NCBI GenBank assembly: GCA_002440705.1
Contig: DJVA01000022.1
Span: 1-52,220 of the forward strand
Source of the DNA: Flavobacteriaceae bacterium UBA6268
GTDB taxonomy: Bacteria > Bacteroidota > Bacteroidia > Flavobacteriales > Flavobacteriaceae
Direction of reading: 5' to 3'
DNA: 52,220 bases
The position numbers and the translations under genes were made by a program. The notes beneath the pieces are model-generated. The model had not been told where the DNA came from. It saw nothing but the letters and a program-made list of their open reading frames with translations, and made no database searches. Shown in pieces: positions 28,025-36,327 of the stretch (positions are counted from its first letter, which is position 1; every line of letters begins with the position of its first letter).

Positions 28025-28086
28025 CATTTATGTAGCGGCATTTAAAAAAAACGTATCTTTCGTAAAAATTCAAAGGCCCTACATCC

Positions 28087-30171
28087 ATGAAGCACTTGTG
28101 TTTTTTAGTACTCTTTTTTTTAAGTTCCGTGGTATTGGTTCATGCACAGATAGATGGAGAACTCACAACCAAATATCCAGTGTTCCCTTCTTGTGAGCCC
28201 GTAAACATGGAAATGTTACCAAGCTGTTTTAACAATGCCATTCGGGAAATTTTGCACGAAAATTTTCAAACCCCTGAAATTGCAAAAACAGAAAACTATT
28301 CGGGAGAAGTTAGGGTGTTGTTTGAAGTTGATGAAAATGGAACTTTTCATGTGTTGTATACCGACTCCGTTTACGAGGAAGTAAAAGATGAAGTAAAACG
28401 AGTCTTTAAAATGATACCTAAAATCAAGCCGGCATCGTATAATGGCAAACCTACCCATGCACAATTCACCATTTCCTTTATGATTCCACTTGGGGCCCTG
28501 AAACTGGAATCCACTAATTCAGTGGAACGATTCGATTTAGAATCCAATAATACCATGGAATATGATAACCTGGAAAGCCTTCCCTATGAGAACGACGTCT
28601 ACAAAAGTGCTTTGAATATTCCTTTATCTCACCACAATTATAGCCTTTTTGATGCTTATTTGAATCAGGTCGGCACGAATACCCATACCGCTCAAAAACC
28701 TTTTTTGTATAGCGATGTAGACTCATACTATCATTTTGAAGCGCGTAATAAGGCTATAAGTAAGACCCGGTCCACATGGTTAGGTAGAAAATGGTGGAAC
28801 GAGCACATGGTAACACTCAAGGGCAAGGATTATTGGATTACACTAGACCCTGGTGTTGATTTGCAAATAGGGAAAGACGATCAAGTAAACACATATAACA
28901 ACACACGCTTGGTGTATACCCAAGGTGCTATTGGCAAGCAAATCAATTTTTTTGCGGTTGTGTATGAAAGTCAAGGAAGGTTTGCCGATTATTTTAACCG
29001 ATATGCCGAATCCATTAAGCCTGATGGGGGAAATCCCGCAATTATTCCTGCCAGGGGAATTGCCAAAAAGTTTAAGGAAGATTCTTATGACTACCCAATA
29101 GCCACAGGATATGTGTCCTACACCCCTTCCACCCATTTCAACATCCAATTGGGACATGGGAAAAACTTTATTGGAGATGGCTATCGCTCGCTGTTCATGA
29201 GTGACAATGCCAGCCCTTACCCTTATTTTAAATTGAATACTACTTTTTGGAAGATCAAGTACACCAATACTTGGATGTCCCTTAGGGATGTGCGTTCCGA
29301 GGTAACGGACAATGGTTCTTTCCGAACCAAGTACATGGCAAACCATTATCTAAGCTACAATGTTACTAAACGCTGGAACCTTGGCCTGTTCGAATCGGTT
29401 ATCTGGGAAAACGACAACGATCGCGGTTTCGATTTCAATTACCTGAACCCTATTATTTTTTACCGAGCCATTGAGTTTTCCACAGGATCGCGAGGCGGAA
29501 ATGCCCTCATTGGTTTAAGTTCCAAATTTAAATTCACCGATCGGGTGAATGCGTATGGGCAATTGATTATTGACGAATTCTCTTCTAGCGATATTTTTGG
29601 AGGGAAAGGAAGTTACAAGAACAAGATTGGCTACCAACTTGGAGCCAAATATTACAATGCTTTTGGGGTAGATCAATTGTTTTTGCAAGCAGAGTACAAC
29701 CATGTGCGTCCCTATACCTATTCGCACAATACCATTGTATTGAATTATGGGCATAACAACCAGTCCTTGGCACATACCTTAGGAGCTAATTTTTCAGAAT
29801 GGATTGCCATCGCAAGGTATCAACGGGGTAGGATTTTTGGCGACTTAAAGTTGGTTTTTGCTAAAAGGGGATTTGAATTCAATACCGAAGAGGATTCCTT
29901 TTTCTACGGGGGTGATATCTATGGCACGGAAGATAACCGTGTTTCGGATGATGGAAATGATTTGGCCCAAGGGAATACCACCGATTTTTTTCATGGCGAA
30001 TTTCAGGCGGGCTATCTCATCAATCCTGCTACCAATTTGAAAGTGTATGCGAGTTTGATTTATCGCGATTTTAAGCCAATACTGAACACAGCCACAGTAT
30101 TCGAAAACCAAACTACTTGGTTCAATTTTGGGATCCGGACCGATTTATTTAATTGGTACTACGACTTCTAA
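28087..30171 (+). CDS. remB: RemB-like gliding motility outer-membrane protein with N-terminal TonB C-terminal-like domain
   Basis: The 694-residue product has a signal peptide (1-20, ending VHAQ). Residues about 30-138 resemble the C-terminal domain of the two upstream TonB proteins: PVFPSCEPV, a second Cys in LPSCFNNAIRE, LFEVDENGTFHV and MIPKIKPASYNGKP. From about 170 to the end there are long alternating, aromatic-rich strands (FNIQLGHGKNFIGDGYRSLF, GLFESVIW, LNPIIFYR) like Wzi-type capsule assembly barrels. The location two genes after a sprA-gcvH-vanZ-tonB run agrees with my recollection of remB (redundant motility gene B) in Flavobacterium johnsoniae; that name rests on synteny and architecture. 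A near-match -7 element, TATCTTTC, is at 28054-28061. The stop overlaps the stop of the convergent gene. Confidence 0.72.
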   Translation: MKHLCFLVLFFLSSVVLVHAQIDGELTTKYPVFPSCEPVNMEMLPSCFNNAIREILHENFQTPEIAKTENYSGEVRVLFEVDENGTFHVLYTDSVYEEVKDEVKRVFKMIPKIKPASYNGKPTHAQFTISFMIPLGALKLESTNSVERFDLESNNTMEYDNLESLPYENDVYKSALNIPLSHHNYSLFDAYLNQVGTNTHTAQKPFLYSDVDSYYHFEARNKAISKTRSTWLGRKWWNEHMVTLKGKDYWITLDPGVDLQIGKDDQVNTYNNTRLVYTQGAIGKQINFFAVVYESQGRFADYFNRYAESIKPDGGNPAIIPARGIAKKFKEDSYDYPIATGYVSYTPSTHFNIQLGHGKNFIGDGYRSLFMSDNASPYPYFKLNTTFWKIKYTNTWMSLRDVRSEVTDNGSFRTKYMANHYLSYNVTKRWNLGLFESVIWENDNDRGFDFNYLNPIIFYRAIEFSTGSRGGNALIGLSSKFKFTDRVNAYGQLIIDEFSSSDIFGGKGSYKNKIGYQLGAKYYNAFGVDQLFLQAEYNHVRPYTYSHNTIVLNYGHNNQSLAHTLGANFSEWIAIARYQRGRIFGDLKLVFAKRGFEFNTEEDSFFYGGDIYGTEDNRVSDDGNDLAQGNTTDFFHGEFQAGYLINPATNLKVYASLIYRDFKPILNTATVFENQTTWFNFGIRTDLFNWYYDF

Positions 30172-31307
30172 TCATTATCGTCGGAGGGCCCTCCGTTTCT
30201 CCATTTATTTTTACGGGCCACGTCTTCATAAAGTACTTTCAGGAATGCTTCCCGTTTAATAAATCCTTTGCCAAAACCTTTATCTTCAAATTCTTTCGTA
30301 AGCTCGGGCATTGCCAGCACAGCTTCAAGACTTTTTTTGTCCGCATAATGGTAGGTGATTCTTGAAGTCAAAAATTTCAGCATGGAAGCTGTGTACTTTA
30401 CATCTTGCAACGTTGCAAGACCTCCATGACCTGGAATAATTTTGGTTTCTTCATCGGCAACCATGAGTATTTTTTCCAACCCGGCAATATACCCTTCTAC
30501 AGAGCCCCCATTGGCCACATCAATAAAGGGGTAGGTATCTTTCACATAAGCATCACCCGTGTGAAGCACATTGCTGTTCGTGAAGTAAATCATGGCGTCC
30601 CCATCGGTATGGGCTTTGTGCACATGGAAGACCATCACTTTTTCATTATTGAAATAAAAATTCAGATCTTCAGAAAAAGTGAGCATGGGATATTCCACTT
30701 CGTAAGGCTGAAATTTGATTTGACGCACCGTTTCTTTTGCCCGTCCTTCGGCCTCTTCGCGCTCAACGCCATTACCGGTAAATTTTTCTACGGCACTTTC
30801 CACGAGTTGATTGATGGAGTCGTTCTGTTTTTTTAAGAATTCATCCCTAAATTTTTTCTGTACGTTCTCTTGCGCAAAAATAGTGATGCCAGCATCGGAC
30901 ATGTTCTTATTGCCCCCCGTGTGGTCTCCATGAAAATGGGTATTGATCAAAAACTTTACAGGTTTAAGTGTAAGCTGGCTTACCGTGTTCAGGATGTCTG
31001 GGGTAGCTTCTGCAAACTGACTGTCGATAAGGATGGCTTCCTGATCCCCAATATAGAGTCCAATATTTCCTCCCTTGCCTTGGAGCATGAAAAGGCTATC
31101 CTTAATGTGAACCACTTTCAGATTGGATACAAAAGTAGGTTTTTCAGCCTTTTTTTCAGCTTCAATTAGTTCGGCTTTATTAATGGTTTTCTCTACTTTT
31201 TCAGTTTTCTTGCGGGATTTTTTATCCTTTTTCGCGCTATCTTGAGAATAGGCTGAAATAAATCCGATTTGAAGTGCTAAAAGAGTCAAAAAAAGGGTAC
31301 GTTTCAT
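30168..31307 (-). CDS. Secreted metallo-beta-lactamase-fold hydrolase
   Basis: A 379-residue protein with a signal peptide (MKRTLFLTLLAL to SAYSQ), a short Lys-rich linker and an MBL-fold domain. The zinc motif HxHxDH is present as HFHGDHTGGN, with further probable ligands in HTGDAYV and PGHGG. It resembles the broad periplasmic/quinoprotein-associated MBL group rather than a proven antibiotic-degrading enzyme; the substrate is unknown. The start at 31307 is chosen because it opens the signal peptide; an in-frame ATG 51 bases further upstream only adds a non-signal segment. Its stop overlaps the stop of remB by a few bases on the opposite strand. Confidence 0.85.
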   Translation of the reverse strand: MKRTLFLTLLALQIGFISAYSQDSAKKDKKSRKKTEKVEKTINKAELIEAEKKAEKPTFVSNLKVVHIKDSLFMLQGKGGNIGLYIGDQEAILIDSQFAEATPDILNTVSQLTLKPVKFLINTHFHGDHTGGNKNMSDAGITIFAQENVQKKFRDEFLKKQNDSINQLVESAVEKFTGNGVEREEAEGRAKETVRQIKFQPYEVEYPMLTFSEDLNFYFNNEKVMVFHVHKAHTDGDAMIYFTNSNVLHTGDAYVKDTYPFIDVANGGSVEGYIAGLEKILMVADEETKIIPGHGGLATLQDVKYTASMLKFLTSRITYHYADKKSLEAVLAMPELTKEFEDKGFGKGFIKREAFLKVLYEDVARKNKWRNGGPSDDND

Positions 31308-31374
31308 GTCAAAAAATTTTACAGGGGTGAATTTACTAAAAGTACCCATACCAGCCAATATTATGGTCTAGATG

Positions 31375-31406
31375 TTGTGAAAAAAGCCTAGGGTACTATA
31401 TCTTTG
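31375..31406 (+). promoter_or_regulatory. Promoter of ctaB
   Basis: TTG at 31375-31377, a 21-base spacer and TATCTTTG at 31399-31406 match the Bacteroidota consensus. The ctaB start lies 21 bases downstream of the element. Confidence 0.65.
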
Positions 31407-31427
31407 CGGTTTTAACCAAATACATCA

Positions 31428-32321
31428 TTGACCAATAGCATTACACCGCCAGTTTCTAAAAATGTCATGGGCGTTTTTTCGGAAATAACCAAGATGCGGC
31501 TTTCACTAAGCGTGGTTTTTTCTTCAGTAGCAGGCTACCTTTTGGGGGTGGAGACCGTGCAATTAAAGATCCTGGTTTTGCTGGCAGTTGGAGGGTACTG
31601 CATGGTAGGGGCTTCCAATGTATTCAATCAAGTTATTGAAAGAGACCTTGACGCACTCATGGAGCGTACCAAAACCCGACCGCTTCCCTCAGGGAGGGTA
31701 GGTGTAAAGGCCGCACTTTTTTTGGGCGGAGTCCTTACCTTGCTGGGCATTGCCATACTCTACACCATTAACCCACAAACAGCTATGTTTGGGGCTATTT
31801 CGATTTTCATGTATGTAAGTTTATATACTCCATTAAAAACAAAAACGCCCCTTTCCGTTTTTGTAGGGGCGTTCCCTGGGGCTATTCCGTTCATGCTCGG
31901 TTGGGTTGCGGCTACCAATGATTTTGGGATCGAGCCTGGCACCTTATTCATGATTCAGTTTTTTTGGCAATTTCCTCATTTTTGGGCCATTGGATGGTTT
32001 TTGTATGACGACTATCAAAGGGCAGGATTCCGCATGCTTCCAACTGGGGAAAAAAATCTAGGAACGGCCATTCAAATTGTATTCTATTCGATTTGGACTG
32101 TTTTAGCTTCCCTGATTCCAGTTTTTCATGTCACGGGGAGTTTAAAATTGAGCCCATTTGCTGGAGCGGTTGTTCTGGGAGTCGGAGTGTGGTTAGTGTA
32201 CTATGCAGTTCGTTTGTACCGAAAAAAAACCGATAGAGCCGCGAGGCAGCTCATGTTAGTAAGTGTGAGCTACATAACCCTGCTGCAAGTGGTCATGGTT
32301 GCAGATAAATTTTTACGTTAA
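31428..32321 (+). CDS. ctaB: Protohaem IX farnesyltransferase (haem O synthase)
   Basis: The enzyme attaches a farnesyl group to haem B, the first step toward haem A or O for the oxidase encoded at both ends of the window. The 297-residue UbiA-family protein has about nine hydrophobic helices and the prenyl-diphosphate site NVFNQVIERDLDALMERTKTRP, with conserved Asp and Arg residues. It starts at TTG 31428; an ATG at codon 14 (31467) is the alternative and would remove only the leading non-conserved residues. Its TAA overlaps the ATG of the next gene by one base, so ctaB and the first subunit III-like gene are coupled. Confidence 0.92.
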   Translation: MTNSITPPVSKNVMGVFSEITKMRLSLSVVFSSVAGYLLGVETVQLKILVLLAVGGYCMVGASNVFNQVIERDLDALMERTKTRPLPSGRVGVKAALFLGGVLTLLGIAILYTINPQTAMFGAISIFMYVSLYTPLKTKTPLSVFVGAFPGAIPFMLGWVAATNDFGIEPGTLFMIQFFWQFPHFWAIGWFLYDDYQRAGFRMLPTGEKNLGTAIQIVFYSIWTVLASLIPVFHVTGSLKLSPFAGAVVLGVGVWLVYYAVRLYRKKTDRAARQLMLVSVSYITLLQVVMVADKFLR

Positions 32322-32896
32322 TGGATTATACCGAAGGAACCGAAATAGAAAAAAGGCGCCGCGCCAAAAAAATGATGCTTTGGTTTGGCATCGTAAGTTT
32401 GTCCATGAGTTTTGCGGGATTGACGAGTGCATTTGTAGTAAGCAGAAAACGAAGCGATTGGGTCGAAAATTTGACCATTCCCAAATTTTTCATGTACAGC
32501 TTGGTCGTTATAATTGTTAGTAGCCTCACAATGGAACTGGCCAAAAAGGCTGTAAGGTCTGGAAGAAACAATGAAGGCACTACTTGGTTGTTGATTACCT
32601 GGGCCTTGGGGGTTCTTTTTATCTATTTTCAGTTTTTGGGATTCAAGGAGATTTACCTCCAATTAGGCTATGCCTTTAATGAAAATATTTCGTTCTCTTT
32701 TTTGTACATAATCGTACTGGTGCATATTGCGCACCTAATTGCCGCCATGATAGCCCTTATGGTTGTAATTTATAATCATTTTAAACAGCGGTATACGCAA
32801 GGTAAAACCCTTGGAATTGAACTGGCTGCCACTTTCTGGCATTTTGTGGACTTTGTATGGATTTACCTGTTTTTGTTTTTCTATTTCTTTAGATAA
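32321..32896 (+). CDS. Cytochrome c oxidase subunit III-like protein (short form)
   Basis: A 191-residue membrane protein with about five hydrophobic helices. The C-terminal signature GIELAATFWHFVDFVWIYLFLFFYF is that of subunit III, which binds to subunit I and stabilises turnover. It is shorter than the second copy at 32941 and lacks the first two helices seen in seven-helix forms. Two tandem subunit III genes after ctaB are usual in flavobacteria. The start ATG overlaps the ctaB stop. The second copy has its own promoter just downstream of the stop. Confidence 0.88.
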   Translation: MDYTEGTEIEKRRRAKKMMLWFGIVSLSMSFAGLTSAFVVSRKRSDWVENLTIPKFFMYSLVVIIVSSLTMELAKKAVRSGRNNEGTTWLLITWALGVLFIYFQFLGFKEIYLQLGYAFNENISFSFLYIIVLVHIAHLIAAMIALMVVIYNHFKQRYTQGKTLGIELAATFWHFVDFVWIYLFLFFYFFR

Positions 32897-32906
32897 AAAT
32901 TATCTT

Positions 32907-32914
32907 TACTTTTG
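32907..32914 (+). promoter_or_regulatory. -7 element upstream of the second subunit III gene
   Basis: TACTTTTG fits TAnnTTTG and ends 26 bases before the ATG at 32941. It follows the stop of the first subunit III gene by ten bases, suggesting an internal promoter. No well-placed -33 TTG was found. Confidence 0.5.
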
Positions 32915-32940
32915 CAGTCTAAATAAACCAATCTTTCAGT

Positions 32941-33921
32941 ATGGAAGCAACTGTTGCTAAAACAGGTACCGAAGGAAAAACCTGGGGCGGGGGACATAGC
33001 CCGCTCAATGCCAGTTATGGTAAATTGATGATGTGGTTTTTCATCGTATCGGATGCCTTGACCTTCTCTGGCTTTATCGCCTCTTATGGTTTTTCACGTT
33101 TTAAGTTTATTGATGCATGGCCTATAGCCGATGAGGTTTTTACACACATTCCTTTCTATCATGGAAGTCCGCAACCCATGATCTATGTTGCTTTCATGAC
33201 CTTGGTACTGATTTTTTCCTCCGTTACCATGGTATTGGCAGTAGACGCTGGTCATAGGATGAAGCAGACCCGGGTTGCCTGGTTCATGTTTTTTACCATC
33301 ATTGGTGGTGCGGTGTTTGTAGGCTCTCAAGCATGGGAGTGGGCTACCTTTATTAAAGGAGACCATGGAGCCGTAGAAACCCATGGCGGCAGGATTTTAC
33401 AATTTTTGAATACCGAGGGTCAGCGCGTTTCTATCAGCGATTTCGCGGAACCCATCCCTACTGAAAGGGAAACATTGGAACGGAATTCTGGAATGTGGTT
33501 TCAAACCGAATCCACTCGAACTAGTTTTACCATCGATGAAGTGAAAGCTGGTTTCGCAAAACATGAAGATTTGCTGATTCGTACGCAGTATTTGGATGAA
33601 AATGGACGCCCTACCGTGCTTTCCAGGGAAGCCTCTTTGGAAAAACTCATGAATGAAGGGAAAATGGTAGTTGAAGGGGCCAACTTGCAGCATAACGAAT
33701 ACGGGCATCCACTTTTTGCCGACTTTTTCTTTTTTATTACAGGATTCCACGGATTCCACGTGTTCTCTGGTGTGGTTATCAACTGCATCATCTTCTTCAA
33801 TGTCATTCTTGGAACCTATGAAAGACGAAAAAGCTACGAAATGGTGGAGAAAGTAGGACTCTATTGGCACTTTGTAGATTTGGTGTGGGTATTTGTATTC
33901 ACCTTCTTCTATCTCGTTTAA
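32941..33921 (+). CDS. coxC: Cytochrome c oxidase subunit III with a large soluble insertion
   Basis: The 326-residue protein has the subunit III core: helices near residues 28-50, 78-100, 112-132 and several after 258, with motifs FHGFHVFSGV and YWHFVDLVWVFVFTFFYLV. Between the third and fourth helices, residues about 141-258 form a hydrophilic insertion of nearly 120 residues, containing acidic and charged segments (PIPTERETLER, EASLEKLMNEG). Subunit III in model bacteria has no such domain. The insertion lies where a loop faces one side of the membrane and could contact alternative complex III; that is inference. Subunit IV follows after 19 bases. Confidence 0.92.
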   Translation: MEATVAKTGTEGKTWGGGHSPLNASYGKLMMWFFIVSDALTFSGFIASYGFSRFKFIDAWPIADEVFTHIPFYHGSPQPMIYVAFMTLVLIFSSVTMVLAVDAGHRMKQTRVAWFMFFTIIGGAVFVGSQAWEWATFIKGDHGAVETHGGRILQFLNTEGQRVSISDFAEPIPTERETLERNSGMWFQTESTRTSFTIDEVKAGFAKHEDLLIRTQYLDENGRPTVLSREASLEKLMNEGKMVVEGANLQHNEYGHPLFADFFFFITGFHGFHVFSGVVINCIIFFNVILGTYERRKSYEMVEKVGLYWHFVDLVWVFVFTFFYLV

Positions 33922-33940
33922 TGCTTGAAAAGAATAAAAC

Positions 33941-34324
33941 ATGGCACACGAACATAAATTAGCAATTTTTAGGGGACTTTTGAAGTTCCGTTCCAACGTT
34001 CAGAAAATTTGGGGGGTATTTGCCTTCCTTTGTGTTGTTACTGCCGTTGAGGTAGCTCTAGGGATTCTTAAACCCCAATCCCTTACCCATGCACACCTCT
34101 TGGCCATGAAAGTGCTTAACTGGATTTTTATCCTTTTGACCTTGGTAAAGGCCTATTACATTACCTGGGACTTCATGCACATGCGTGACGAATGGAAATC
34201 GCTTAGAAGATCTGTAGTGTGGACCGCAGTGTTCCTGATTTGCTACCTCATATTAATTTTGCTTATTGAAGGAGACTATATTTTTGATGTGTACAAACAA
34301 AATTACATCAAGTTCAATTTTTAG
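33941..34324 (+). CDS. coxD: Cytochrome c oxidase subunit IV family protein
   Basis: A 127-residue protein with three hydrophobic helices, matching the small bacterial subunit IV (CyoD/CtaF-like) family in size and layout; the loop YYITWDFMHMRDEWKSLRR is typical. It is a structural or assembly subunit of the oxidase with no cofactors. It follows coxC by 19 bases and is closed by a hairpin terminator about 20 bases after the stop. Confidence 0.87.
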   Translation: MAHEHKLAIFRGLLKFRSNVQKIWGVFAFLCVVTAVEVALGILKPQSLTHAHLLAMKVLNWIFILLTLVKAYYITWDFMHMRDEWKSLRRSVVWTAVFLICYLILILLIEGDYIFDVYKQNYIKFNF

Positions 34325-34343
34325 TCGTTCATCAACGTTCTAT

Positions 34344-34375
34344 AAATCCCTGTCCTACTCGGACGGGGATTTTTG
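34344..34375 (+). terminator. Terminator after subunit IV
   Basis: A 12-bp stem with a single G-T wobble joins 34344-34355 to 34361-34372 across a 5-base loop, and a T-rich tail follows. It separates the coxC-coxD transcript from the SCO gene block. Confidence 0.85.
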
Positions 34376-34405
34376 TTTCCTCCCGGGAAAATTAACTTTT
34401 GTAGG

Positions 34406-34436
34406 TTGCCCATCCTTGTTTTGGGTTGTATTTTTG
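34406..34436 (+). promoter_or_regulatory. Promoter of the SCO-like gene block
   Basis: TTG at 34406-34408, a 20-base spacer and TATTTTTG at 34429-34436 match the consensus well. The ATG at 34444 begins only seven bases after the element, so the transcript would have almost no leader. Confidence 0.6.
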
Positions 34437-34443
34437 CACTCGC

Positions 34444-35103
34444 ATGGACGCCTCAAAACGTAAAAAATATTTGGTGCTTGGGATTCTTTTTATGCTTCCC
34501 ATTACGGTATATATCTTTTTCGCATCCGGAGTGAATCATTTTGCCAAACTTCCGGTACTCACTCCAAATGTTCAGGAACTAACGAAGTTTCATCCATTCA
34601 CAAACGATACCCTTCAAATAACGAATCGTATCACGATTTTGGGCTTTTTTGGAAGTGAAGTAACCCAGAAAAAGGCCAATGCTTTTAATTTGGCCCATAA
34701 AATTTATAAGAAGAATTACCGCTTCAATGATTTTCAGTTTGTGTTTTTGGTGACCGACGACCAAAAGCCAGCAGTTACAGCCTTGTTGGATGAACTAAAA
34801 CAAATTGCCAATCCCGAACGCTTCCAGTTTGCTTATGGGAGTCCCTCGGCCATCCAAGAAGTATTCGATTCGCTTAAAACCCAACAATCGCTCGATTCAG
34901 GCTTTGCAACCAATCAAGTATTTATCATCGATAAAGAGCGCAATCTTAGAGGGCGTAATGATGACGAAGATGTAGGGACGCTTTATGGTTTTGATGCTTC
35001 AGACTATGCCGAAATCAATAACAAAATGGGCGATGATGTGCAAGTAATCCTTGCTGAATACCGTTTGGAATTAAAAAAGTATAAAGCAGATAGAAAGATC
35101 TAA
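34444..35103 (+). CDS. SCO/thioredoxin-like protein lacking the copper cysteines
   Basis: A 219-residue protein with an N-terminal membrane anchor (about residues 9-28) and a thioredoxin-like periplasmic domain. It resembles the downstream SCO protein in layout: ITILGFFGSEVTQKKANAFN aligns with the SCO strand and active-site region, and NQVFIIDKERNLRGRND aligns with its LIDQQGNIRSRND segment. The CxxxC pair is replaced by Gly/Ser/Glu residues and the SCO histidine is not seen, so copper binding by the usual ligands is impossible. It may be a structural partner of the true SCO. I do not know an established function. It ends in a TAATG overlap with the SCO gene. The start at 34444 avoids the promoter element. 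Confidence 0.7.
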   Translation: MDASKRKKYLVLGILFMLPITVYIFFASGVNHFAKLPVLTPNVQELTKFHPFTNDTLQITNRITILGFFGSEVTQKKANAFNLAHKIYKKNYRFNDFQFVFLVTDDQKPAVTALLDELKQIANPERFQFAYGSPSAIQEVFDSLKTQQSLDSGFATNQVFIIDKERNLRGRNDDEDVGTLYGFDASDYAEINNKMGDDVQVILAEYRLELKKYKADRKI

Positions 35104-35798
35104 TGAAGGAAAAGAAAACAAATTACTCCTATGTGGGCATTTCATTTGTGATTTTGATTTTCGGGATTCTTTTTTTGCCCAAAATCGTCAAGCGGATTCA
35201 AAATGATGAAATTGTAGATAAAGACCGGCACCATCTAGAAAGGAAGGGTACTTTCGATGCCCCTGTTTTATCCACCATTGGAAAAGTACCCGATTTCAAC
35301 TTTACGGATCAAAACAACCAAAGCATTTCAAACCTTGATTACCTTGGAAAAGTGTATGTAGTGGAATTTTTCTTCACTACCTGCCCCTCCATTTGCCCCA
35401 TCATGAGTCAGAATATGGTCAAGGTCCAAAAGGATTTTTTAGGAAACGACGATTTTGGAATTGCTTCATTCACCATCAATCCAGAATACGACACCCCGCA
35501 AGTTCTTAAGGAGTATGCCGAGGCCTATGGCATGGTACATTCAAATTGGCACCTTTTAACTGGAAATCATGCAAATATCTACGCATTGGCCAACGACGGG
35601 TTCAATCTTTATGTAGGGGAGGCCCCCAATGTGGAAGGTGGATTTGAACATTCGGGTTTTTTTGCCTTAATCGATCAACAAGGAAACATTCGATCCCGAA
35701 ATGACAAGAACGGAAACCCGATCATATATTATGACGGACTCGAAGAGGAAGGCATCCAAATGTTGATCGAAGACATACACCATTTATTGAAAGAATAG
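35103..35798 (+). CDS. SCO1/SenC copper chaperone for the CuA centre
   Basis: SCO proteins deliver copper to, or reduce, the CuA site of oxidase subunit II. The 231-residue protein has an N-terminal membrane anchor (about residues 10-27) and a thioredoxin-fold domain with the copper motif CPSIC at residues 94-98 and the third ligand His183 in FEHSGFF. Other family segments are GKVYVVEFFFTTCP and LIDQQGNIRSR. It overlaps the stop of the cysteine-less homologue by one base and is followed after one base by the DUF420 gene, forming an oxidase-assembly cluster. Confidence 0.93.
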   Translation: MKEKKTNYSYVGISFVILIFGILFLPKIVKRIQNDEIVDKDRHHLERKGTFDAPVLSTIGKVPDFNFTDQNNQSISNLDYLGKVYVVEFFFTTCPSICPIMSQNMVKVQKDFLGNDDFGIASFTINPEYDTPQVLKEYAEAYGMVHSNWHLLTGNHANIYALANDGFNLYVGEAPNVEGGFEHSGFFALIDQQGNIRSRNDKNGNPIIYYDGLEEEGIQMLIEDIHHLLKE

Positions 35799-35799
35799 T

Positions 35800-36327
35800 A
35801 TGACCACTCCCACCCTTGAAAAAAAGTATAAAGTTTGGACCTGGATTTTATCCATTACCATCCCCCTTGCGGTTGCAGTTTTGTTTAGGGTAAAACTTCC
35901 CAATGTAGCACCCCTGGATTTCTTGCCTCCCATCTACGCGGGAATCAATGCGGCAACCGCTTTATTGCTCATTTTGGCCGTAATACAGATTAAAAAGGGC
36001 AATCGCTTTCTGCACGAAACCTTTATGAAAATAAGCATTGTACTTTCCTTGCTTTTTTTGGTGATGTATGTTGCCTACCATATGACCTCCGATCCCACTC
36101 CCTTTGGTGGCGAAGGCTTTTTAAAGTACTTGTACTATTTCATTCTAATATCTCATATTCTACTTTCGGTAACCATCATTCCATTTGTTTTGGTTACTTA
36201 CAGTAGGGCAATTCTTGGAAAGTTTCCATTGCACAAGAAAATGGCAAAGATTACTTTTCCCATCTGGCTTTATGTTGCCATCACTGGCGTTGTTGTGTAC
36301 CTTATGATTGCACCTTATTATTCATGA
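35800..36327 (+). CDS. DUF420 membrane protein
   Basis: A 175-residue protein with about five hydrophobic helices and the DUF420 (YozB/CtaM-like) pattern: LPPIYAGINAATALLL, RFLHETFMKIS and HILLSVTIIPFVLVT with its histidines. Members are found beside haem-copper oxidase genes, and the Staphylococcus relative CtaM is needed for oxidase maturation; the same role is a reasonable inference here. The stop overlaps the ATG of the next small gene (ATGA). Confidence 0.85.
   Translation: MTTPTLEKKYKVWTWILSITIPLAVAVLFRVKLPNVAPLDFLPPIYAGINAATALLLILAVIQIKKGNRFLHETFMKISIVLSLLFLVMYVAYHMTSDPTPFGGEGFLKYLYYFILISHILLSVTIIPFVLVTYSRAILGKFPLHKKMAKITFPIWLYVAITGVVVYLMIAPYYS

Noticed and set aside
30168..31307. Beta-lactamase resistance gene
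   Set aside because: The zinc motif only shows the general MBL fold. The sequence context and the linker do not match known carbapenemases, so a resistance role was not called.
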